NCBI GenBank assembly: GCA_035276605.1
Contig: DATELN010000184.1
Span: 1-11,865, forward strand
Source: GCA-003244245 sp035276605
GTDB taxonomy: Bacteria; Actinomycetota; Actinomycetes; Mycobacteriales; Pseudonocardiaceae
Direction: 5' to 3'
Length of the DNA: 11,865 bases
In this document: positions 6,698-11,865 of the stretch, one piece after another
How positions within the stretch are numbered: the first letter of the stretch is position 1
Layout of the letters: each line of letters begins with the position of its first letter
Translations under genes and position numbers: made by a program
The notes under the pieces: model-generated
Told to the model about the DNA's origin: nothing
Seen by the model: the letters and a program-made list of their open reading frames with translations, nothing else
The model's database searches: none

Positions 6698-7186
6698 TTG
6701 CCCCGCGCCCGCTTAGCATGGTGGCGTGCTGGCAAGGGCGGCCATAGCGGGCGAGCCATCCGGAGCGACGGGGCTCGCGCTACCTCGACCGTCGATGGCA
6801 CTGCGGCCAAGGACTCCGTGGCCGTAGCGGGCAGCATCGCGACTGTTGGCAGTGTCGCCGTCGCGGGGAGCGTGGCTACGGCCGGCAGTGTCGCGGTTGC
6901 TGGCAGCGTCGCGACCGCCGGCAGTGTCGCCGTCGCGGGGAGCGTGGCTACGGCCGGCAGTGTCGTGGTAGCCGGCAGCGCGGCCACTGCGGGCAGCGTC
7001 GGGGTCTTAGGCAGCGTCGGAACCATGTTCAGCGCCGGCATTACAACGTGCATCGGGTGTCTGGCCTGCGTTGGCTGCCGCCGGTGCATCGGTTGCCTGG
7101 GCTGCATCGACTGCGTGGACTGCATCGGTTGCATCGGCTGCGTCGGACTGCGGGCAGCGGTGGGCCAGCGTGGCGTTCGGGCTTGA
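6698..7186 (+). CDS. Hexapeptide-repeat plus Cys-x-x triplet-repeat protein, function unknown
   Basis: About 162 residues from the proposed TTG. After a basic, low-complexity leader there are twelve consecutive hexads (encoded by 6812-7027) alternating GSVAVA and GSVATA. Following a short linker come eleven strict Cys-x-x triplets (7049-7147; CIG CLA CVG CRR CIG and so on) and a 15-residue tail. No signal peptide or membrane helix is evident. Regular six- and three-residue periods suggest a beta-solenoid-like fold, and aligned cysteines could bind metal or form disulfides, but no function is recognised. The plus strand was preferred over an equally open minus frame: all eleven Cys codons are kept (ten TGC, one TGT), whereas the opposed minus codons vary between Gln and His. 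Third positions in the hexads do not discriminate, because the two frames share the wobble column. It converges with glgX, leaving 68 bp. Confidence 0.55.
   Translation: MPRARLAWWRAGKGGHSGRAIRSDGARATSTVDGTAAKDSVAVAGSIATVGSVAVAGSVATAGSVAVAGSVATAGSVAVAGSVATAGSVVVAGSAATAGSVGVLGSVGTMFSAGITTCIGCLACVGCRRCIGCLGCIDCVDCIGCIGCVGLRAAVGQRGVRA
6812..7027. repeat. 18/36/72-bp nested tandem repeat
   Basis: The hexapeptide-coding stretch is a nested tandem repeat: an 18-bp basic unit, a 36-bp alternating pair and a 72-bp higher-order unit. The 46 bases from 6848 (GGCAGTGTCGCCGTCGC...) recur without change from 6920, exactly 72 bp later. The outer units have diverged, especially beyond 6966. This looks like expansion by unequal exchange or slippage with a recent 72-bp duplication or homogenisation event, and it may vary in copy number between strains. 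Confidence 0.85.
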
Positions 7187-7254
7187 CACTGGTTATTCGC
7201 CCACGCGAAATGAGGCGTGTTGCTCCGGCCGCACTGCCAGCGGATTGGCCTCGG

Positions 7255-9396
7255 CTACCGCTGCTTAGCCCGCAATACCAGGATTGACCGGGGCTGCACT
7301 GTGATCGCATCGCCAGCGGAAGTCTCGGACGGTGAGGCAGTGGCGGGCGGGTCATAGGTGTCGATCTCGACATGCCAGGTCTGGTCCGGCCGGGTGGTGG
7401 GCAGGCGGAAATCCAGCGGTTCCCACCAGGCGTTGATGAGCAGGAGGAAGTCGTCGTCGGTGAGCAGGGTGCCGTCGGCGGCGCGGTCGGGGTCGTCGGC
7501 GCCGTCGAGGTAGATGGCGACGCTGCGGGCACCGGGGTCGTCCCATTGGGCCGGTGTCATTTCGGTTCCCGCAGGGGTGTACCAGCGCAGTTGGGTGGCC
7601 TCGATGCCGGCGAGGAAGCGGCGGCGGCGGAATACCGGGTGGCTGCGGCGTAGCGTGATCAAGTTTTTGGTGAAACTGATGAGTTGCTTGTCGGCGTTGA
7701 CCCAGTCGAACCAGGTAATGGGGTTGTCTTGGCAGTAGGCGTTGTTGTTGCCGTGTTGGGTACGTCCCATCTCGTCGCCGCCTAGCAGCATCGGCACGCC
7801 AAAGGACAGCAGCAGGCTGGTCAGCAGCGCACGGCTTTGGCGCTGTCGCAGCTCGGTAATGTCGGGATCGGTGGTGGGCCCTTCGGTTCCGCAGTTCCAT
7901 GAACGGTTGTCGTCGGCGCCGTCACGGTTGGCTTCTCCGTTGGCTTCGTTGTGTTTGGTGTTGTAGGAGACCAGGTCGGCCAGGGTGAACCCGTCGTGGG
8001 CGGTGATGAAGTTGACCGACGCGGTGGGGCGTCGGCCCGCGCTTTGGTAAAGATCGGACGAGCCGCTGAACCGGGACGCGAACTCCCCGAGTAATCCGCC
8101 TTGGCTGCGCCAGAAATCGCGCATGACGTCTCGGTAGCGGCCGTTCCACTCGCGCCACAGCGGTGGGAATCGACCCAAGTCGTAGCTGTCGGTCTGGCCA
8201 ACGTCCCAGGGTTCGGCGATGAGTTTGGCCCGGGAGACCACCGGGTCCTGGGACACCAGGTCAAAAAACGCGGACACCTGATCGAATCCGCCTTCCTGGC
8301 GGGCCAGGGTGGGCGCCAGATCGAAACGGAAACCGTCCACGCCCATCTCGGTCAACCAGTACCGCAGCGAATCCATGATCAGTTGCAGGGTGATGGGGTC
8401 GCCGGCGTTGAGCGAGTTGCCGACGCCGGTGGTGTCCCAGTAGTGCCGCAGGTCGGACGGGTCGAGCCGGTAATAGGCGGGATTGTCCAGTCCCCGGTGG
8501 CACAGGGTCGGGCCGAGGTGATTGCCTTCTGCGGTGTGGTTGAACACCACATCGAGAATTATCTCCAGGCCGGCGGCATGCATGCGGTCGACCATCGACT
8601 GAAACTCGGCCACTTGCCCACCGGGACGACCGGCCCGGGCCGCGGCAGAATAACTGGCATAGGGAGCGAAAAATCCGATGGTGTTGTATCCCCAGTAGTT
8701 GGAAAGGTTCCGGTCGAGCAAAAAAGATTCCGACACGAAATGGTGGACCGGCAGCAGCTCCACCGTGGTCACGCCCAAGTCCACCAGATGCCCGATCGCG
8801 ATCTCATGGGCCAGACCGGCGTAGGTGCCCCGCAAGGCTTCGGGTACTGCGGGATGGGCGGCAGTAAAGCCCTTGACGTGGACCTCATAGATCACCGTGT
8901 CGGCGTAGCTGTATCGGGGCCGCGGGTGATCGGTCCAGGCAAACGAGGGATCAACCACCAGGCTACGGGGAGCGTGACCGGCCGAGTCCAGCGTGCTGGC
9001 AGCCTCTGGATCACCAATCGCATAGCCAAGGACCTCAGGCCCGAACCGCACCTCGCCCTCGATAGCGCGGGCATAGGGATCCAGAAGCAGCTTCGCGGGA
9101 TTGCATCGAAGACCGCGGCGCGGGTCATACGGTCCGGTAGCGCGATAGCCGTAGGCCTGCCCGGGCCCGATCCCAGGGACGAATCCATGCCAAACCCCGC
9201 CATCACGCTCCGGAAGGGGAATCTGAGTTTCCGCGCCTTGGGAGTCGAACAAGCACAGCAGCACCCCATCGGCGGCGGACGCCACCGCGAAGTTCGTGCC
9301 CTCAGCGGTGGGTGTGGCACCAAGCGGGAATTCAACGCCGGGCAGGGCCGCGTTTCCGGCTGCCTGGCCAGAGCGGCGCTGCTCAAATGAGTCCAA
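7255..9396 (-). CDS. glgX: Glycogen debranching enzyme GlgX/TreX (GH13)
   Basis: A 713-residue cytoplasmic isoamylase-type alpha-1,6-glucosidase that removes branches from glycogen, feeding maltodextrin breakdown or trehalose synthesis. An N-terminal CBM48-like domain (about 20-110, with GATPTAEGTNFAV and GYRATGPYDP) precedes the GH13 barrel. GH13 signatures are region I DVVFNH (282-287), region II GFRFDLAP with nucleophile Asp359, region III AEPWDVG with acid Glu395, and region IV TAHDGFTL with Asp468. The YWGYNTIGFFAP segment (234-245) is typical of debranching enzymes. Length is normal and no frameshift is seen, so it should be active. The only start at the expected place is TTG 9394-9396 with a poor Shine-Dalgarno, suggesting weak translation or a wrongly placed start. 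In M. tuberculosis treX sits with treY and treZ; here neither flanks it, so this may be an additional copy or a rearranged locus. Confidence 0.95.
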   Translation of the reverse strand: MDSFEQRRSGQAAGNAALPGVEFPLGATPTAEGTNFAVASAADGVLLCLFDSQGAETQIPLPERDGGVWHGFVPGIGPGQAYGYRATGPYDPRRGLRCNPAKLLLDPYARAIEGEVRFGPEVLGYAIGDPEAASTLDSAGHAPRSLVVDPSFAWTDHPRPRYSYADTVIYEVHVKGFTAAHPAVPEALRGTYAGLAHEIAIGHLVDLGVTTVELLPVHHFVSESFLLDRNLSNYWGYNTIGFFAPYASYSAAARAGRPGGQVAEFQSMVDRMHAAGLEIILDVVFNHTAEGNHLGPTLCHRGLDNPAYYRLDPSDLRHYWDTTGVGNSLNAGDPITLQLIMDSLRYWLTEMGVDGFRFDLAPTLARQEGGFDQVSAFFDLVSQDPVVSRAKLIAEPWDVGQTDSYDLGRFPPLWREWNGRYRDVMRDFWRSQGGLLGEFASRFSGSSDLYQSAGRRPTASVNFITAHDGFTLADLVSYNTKHNEANGEANRDGADDNRSWNCGTEGPTTDPDITELRQRQSRALLTSLLLSFGVPMLLGGDEMGRTQHGNNNAYCQDNPITWFDWVNADKQLISFTKNLITLRRSHPVFRRRRFLAGIEATQLRWYTPAGTEMTPAQWDDPGARSVAIYLDGADDPDRAADGTLLTDDDFLLLINAWWEPLDFRLPTTRPDQTWHVEIDTYDPPATASPSETSAGDAITVQPRSILVLRAKQR

Positions 9397-9513
9397 CGGT
9401 CATTCCCATCAAGGAGAAGGGTCGCGCCCGAGCCGCGCCATGCTGGCCGACCTCAACGACCACGACAGCATGCGCGAGGCCTTCTACGCCGCCTAACACT
9501 GCCCCGAACGGTA

Positions 9514-9945
9514 TCATCGGCGGCCACCGCTTGCTGGATTGGCGGCAAGATCGCCGAGTACCCGCTCGTGAATCTCTTTCGTCAACACCTCAATTTCGCG
9601 CGTCAGCTCCGTGTTGGTCTTGAGTTCCTGCTCCTGCTCGATGAAGTCATGGTTGGCCTTGGCTTGCTGAAATGCTGCCGACCGATTCTGACCGATCATC
9701 ACAAAGGTGGACAGGAAGATCGCTTCCAACGACACAAAGAGGGTTAGTTTTGGCCACGGATCCTTCTCCAAGAAGATCATCCAAACGGCGAACAGAACGG
9801 CGTGAAGGTAGACGAACATCATCGAACCGGCGAAAGTGGTGATTGCGTCGGCCAGACGTAGCTGGAGGTTTTTACGCCGCACGTCGATTTGTGCCAGCAC
9901 AGCCGGGTGCTGCGACAGGCTGCGTTGATTAACTATCGTCACCAT
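9514..9945 (-). CDS. DUF1003 family membrane protein
   Basis: A 143-residue inner-membrane protein of the DUF1003 family, function unknown. After a soluble N-terminus (NLQLRLADAITTFAG, about 26-40) there are two transmembrane segments, about 38-59 (SMMFVYLHAVLFAVWMIF) and 66-86. The second contains the family hallmark VSLEAIFLSTFVMIGQNR. A charged, probably coiled-coil tail rich in Glu, Lys and Gln covers about 88-132. The ATG at 9943-9945 was chosen because GGAG lies seven bases upstream; a GTG at 9960 would add five residues but has no such site. It lies 117 bp upstream of glgX on the same strand, which allows but does not prove co-transcription. Its own upstream gap (9946-10122) is more AT-rich and can hold a promoter. 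Confidence 0.9.
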   Translation of the reverse strand: MVTIVNQRSLSQHPAVLAQIDVRRKNLQLRLADAITTFAGSMMFVYLHAVLFAVWMIFLEKDPWPKLTLFVSLEAIFLSTFVMIGQNRSAAFQQAKANHDFIEQEQELKTNTELTREIEVLTKEIHERVLGDLAANPASGGRR

Positions 9946-10122
9946 GATATTTCTCCACACTCCATCACCCAGCGATTCCCGCCTTAATACTACAACGGCA
10001 CACGCCTTGACATTGTTTCTATCGGGACAATCTTTCGTCGAAGGTGCATCCGGCGGTGATAGAGAGATCGGCGCTGTTCAAGAGGGGATAACCCGCCGCG
10101 GTCAGCGGCATCTTTGGCGGAA
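9946..10122 (-). promoter_or_regulatory. Probable promoter region of the DUF1003 gene
   Basis: This 177-bp gap between the permease stop and the DUF1003 start is more AT-rich than its surroundings. On the minus strand it contains TAGTAT as a -10 candidate at 9985-9990, about 40 bases before the ATG, without a clear TTGACA partner. An imperfect symmetric ATTGT...ACAAT element (about 10012-10031) could be an operator. A short GC hairpin, GCCGC (10095-10099) / GCGGC (10105-10109), near the permease end could be part of its terminator. Confidence 0.35.
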
Positions 10123-11187
10123 TCAGGCGCGATCGAGGCGCGGGAAGAGCACCTCCTGGGTCAGCAGTAGCAGGGCCGCCGCCGCCGGGATGGCGACCAG
10201 GGCGCCCACGATGCCCTGAAGGGCGCCGCCGAGCAGGGCTGCCACGACGGTCACCACCGCCGGTACCTGGACAGCCTGACCGATGATCCGCGGGACGATC
10301 ACGTAGTCCTCGGCCAGTCGGTAGACGATGAAGAACCCGATGGTGGCCAGACACACGGGCAGCGACACGCTCAGCGCGACCAGGCAGACCCCCACGCCGG
10401 CGATAGCCGAACCGATCACCGGCAGCAGGTCCACGAGGGCCACGAAGATGCCCAGCAATAGCGGGTAGGGCACCCCGGCGATGGCCAGGAAGATGGTCGT
10501 GCAGGTTCCCGCGATCAGCGAGGTCAGCAGGTTACCCAGCACGTAGACACCGACCTTGGCGAAGATCTCATCACCGAGCAGGATCACCCGGGGCCGGCGG
10601 GAGTTGGGAACCAGCCGGTAGAGGGTGGCGCGGATCCGGGGCAGATCGGCGATGAAGTACACGATCAGCACGACGACGATCCCGGTGCTCGACAGCGCGT
10701 TGAGCACCACCTGGCCGGCACCCAGCAGGCCGCTGAACAAACCGGAGACATCTCCGCTGAGGGTTTGCTGGAGGCGCTGGTGCAGGTGGAGACGGTCGTC
10801 GAGCTGGCCGAGGATCGACTGGTGACTGTGCAACCGGGCCAGGATCGCCGGGGCCTGAGCGACGAACTGGCCCGCCTCTCGGGCCAGTGGGGGGATCCCC
10901 GCGGCCACGAACCCTCCTACCACCGCCAAGACCACCATGATGACGGTGACCACCGCGGCCCAGCGTGGCAACCACCGCCGAGCCAGCACCGATACCGCAG
11001 GTTCCAGACCGAGGGCTAGGAACAACGCCAGACCGATCAGCACCAAAATCCCACGGACCGTGATGATCATCACCACCAGGCCCGCGGTGACCGCAACCCC
11101 TCCAGCGGCGCTCATTCCGACGAGAAAAGCTGAGCTGCTGTTCAGGGGAACCCCGGGTTGGCCCAACGGGTACTGCTTGGAGCGCAT
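10123..11187 (-). CDS. AI-2E/PerM-family permease
   Basis: A 354-residue polytopic membrane protein of the AI-2E exporter family (PF01594; TqsA/YdiK/PerM relatives). Hydrophobic segments lie at about 24-63 (two), 76-98, 153-180, 213-238, 241-275, 276-292 and 306-343. A long amphipathic stretch (about 99-150) after the third helix is typical of the family. Signature segments are LVDLLPVIGSAIAG (251-264) and AEDYVIVPRIIGQAVQVP (292-309), matching the conserved D-x-x-P-x-x-G and E-x-Y-x-x-x-P-x-x-x-G patterns. Some members export AI-2, others act in osmotic or sodium tolerance; the substrate cannot be inferred here. The frame is open 180 codons further, but that overlaps the HdeD gene and is shadow. 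ATG 11187 is favoured by length; GTG 11211 is an alternative. The upstream HdeD gene ends in a hairpin, so this gene probably has its own promoter. Confidence 0.9.
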   Translation of the reverse strand: MRSKQYPLGQPGVPLNSSSAFLVGMSAAGGVAVTAGLVVMIITVRGILVLIGLALFLALGLEPAVSVLARRWLPRWAAVVTVIMVVLAVVGGFVAAGIPPLAREAGQFVAQAPAILARLHSHQSILGQLDDRLHLHQRLQQTLSGDVSGLFSGLLGAGQVVLNALSSTGIVVVLIVYFIADLPRIRATLYRLVPNSRRPRVILLGDEIFAKVGVYVLGNLLTSLIAGTCTTIFLAIAGVPYPLLLGIFVALVDLLPVIGSAIAGVGVCLVALSVSLPVCLATIGFFIVYRLAEDYVIVPRIIGQAVQVPAVVTVVAALLGGALQGIVGALVAIPAAAALLLLTQEVLFPRLDRA

Positions 11188-11373
11188 TCCGGCCGCGACC
11201 CCCTCGGCCACGGCGATGGGTCCTTCGGCGTCGGTGTGGGGCTGTGCGATCAGAGCATGGTGGCCGGTGCCCAGCGGGGTGCTGCCGATCCCATCCTGGG
11301 GACGCGCGGTATTGGGCTGGTGCGCTGCGACCACCGTGGATCCCCCTCCTGCCTTGGGCGATGCGGAGTGCTG

Positions 11374-11405
11374 CGGCCGGCTCTCGCAGGGCGGAGAGCC
11401 GGCCG
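11374..11405 (-). terminator. Strong GC hairpin after the HdeD gene
   Basis: A perfect 12-bp stem (11374-11385 pairing with 11394-11405, CGGCCGGCTCTC with its complement) and an 8-base loop. It begins 12 bases past the TAA of the HdeD gene in the transcribed direction. No U-tract follows, which is usual for intrinsic-terminator-like hairpins in mycobacteria. It should separate HdeD transcription from the permease gene downstream. Confidence 0.65.
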
Positions 11406-11417
11406 GCGCACCGGGTG

Positions 11418-11865
11418 TTAGGCCGGGAAGGCCAGTCGTCCCGTGAGGGTGTGTACGCGGCGTGCCCGCGCCGACATGATCAGCGCGGAAACCCCTGCGA
11501 CGATGCTGAACACGCCGAACACGGTGGCCAGTGACAGGGCGCCGATATCGGGTCGAAGCACGAGCACCACGCCTAGCGCGATCGACACCAGGCCGCCGAG
11601 GGCCCACATCGCCCGCTCGCCGGGTGTCTGACCCTGCCAGAAGGCGAGGATGACCTCCATGATGCCGGTGATCAACGCCCACGCTGCGATCCAGAGGGTG
11701 AGCACCAGCGCCGTCAGCCCCGGCCACAGTAAGGCAACCAGCCCGGCGGCGAACGAAAGTAGGGCAAGAAAAAGGTATCCCGCTACCGGACCGGCACGGT
11801 CGCTGCTAAACGCCCGAGCCGTGTCACTGCCGGCAGCCAGAAATGCATAGATGGCGAACAGGATG
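11418..11865 (-). CDS. HdeD/DUF308 family membrane protein, 5' end outside window
   Basis: The last 148 residues of a small integral membrane protein of the HdeD (DUF308) family; the N-terminus lies beyond the right edge. About five hydrophobic segments are visible in the order ILFAIYAFLAA, GYLFLALLSFAAGLVALLWPG, ALVLTLWIAAWALITGIMEV, WALGGLVSIALGVVLVLRPDIG and LATVFGVFSIVAGVSALIMSA. The repeated pattern of a Gly-rich helix followed by a W/R-P-x-x-G turn (LLWPGLTAL and VLRPDIGAL) reflects the internal duplication of the family. HdeD of E. coli is linked to acid tolerance at high cell density; the role of actinobacterial members is not established. It ends in TAA at 11418-11420 and is followed by a strong hairpin. 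The codon starting at 11864 is the first complete one. Confidence 0.88.
   Translation of the reverse strand, partial: ILFAIYAFLAAGSDTARAFSSDRAGPVAGYLFLALLSFAAGLVALLWPGLTALVLTLWIAAWALITGIMEVILAFWQGQTPGERAMWALGGLVSIALGVVLVLRPDIGALSLATVFGVFSIVAGVSALIMSARARRVHTLTGRLAFPA

Noticed and set aside
6613..7134. Minus-strand frame encoding a TLPAVATLPATA repeat and a Gln/Met/Pro-rich head
   Set aside because: It is the mirror of the plus-strand repeat with the same wobble column, so its regularity is expected. The plus strand keeps all eleven Cys codons while the minus codons vary between Gln and His, and no ribosome site was seen. It is not fully excluded.
7196..7209. Small hairpin TTCGC-ccac-GCGAA between the convergent repeat gene and glgX
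   Set aside because: A five-base stem without a U-tract is too weak to call a terminator, though the convergent location would suit one.
8101..9390. Long plus-strand open frame of 429 codons
   Set aside because: It is antisense to glgX, whose GH13 motifs are unambiguous; the predicted product has no recognisable domain.
11188..11727. 180-codon N-terminal extension of the AI-2E permease frame
   Set aside because: It overlaps the well-supported HdeD gene in another frame, crosses the hairpin at 11374-11405, and reads as Arg/Gly/His-rich low-complexity sequence.

Overview
The window looks like chromosomal DNA from a high-GC actinomycete, most likely a Mycobacterium or close relative. The support is the strong G/C preference at third codon positions, GTG and TTG starts, and a gene set familiar from mycobacteria: an Rv1069c-like membrane hydrolase, DUF1003, AI-2E-family permease, HdeD/DUF308 and TreX/GlgX. 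The species cannot be fixed from the sequence alone. No rRNA, tRNA, CRISPR array or recognisable insertion sequence was seen.

Left part (1-3668), small-molecule enzymes. Reading leftwards are a cupin (1988-2410), a serine alpha/beta hydrolase of the EstC/methylesterase type (1106-1849), the C-terminal stub of a short-chain dehydrogenase (972-1118) and a conserved protein of unknown function (241-960). The dehydrogenase stub directly abuts the hydrolase stop codon, so a deletion appears to have removed most of that gene from a former three-gene unit. Divergent from the cupin, across a 343-bp intergenic region, is a second alpha/beta hydrolase with an aspartate nucleophile (2754-3668, epoxide hydrolase or haloalkane dehalogenase type).

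Middle part (3669-7254), envelope genes and a repeat gene. A CPBP-family intramembrane protease (3979-4698) is followed after 13 bp by a polytopic membrane alpha/beta hydrolase of the Abhydrolase_9 family (4712-6421), a probable two-gene operon. Next comes the most unusual locus, 6698-7186. It has twelve Gly-Ser-Val-Ala hexapeptide repeats followed by eleven consecutive Cys-x-x triplets, encoded partly by a 72-bp-period DNA repeat. Its start is preceded by a 30-bp element that also occurs, about 90% identical and in the same orientation, at 1915-1946.

Right part (7255-11865), all on the minus strand. It carries a glycogen debranching enzyme (GlgX/TreX) without treY/treZ beside it, a DUF1003 two-helix membrane protein, an AI-2E/PerM-family permease and the 3' part of an HdeD/DUF308 membrane protein running off the window. 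A strong GC hairpin follows the HdeD gene. The association of glycogen/trehalose metabolism with small membrane proteins suggests stress adaptation, but this is inference from family membership, not from regulatory sites.
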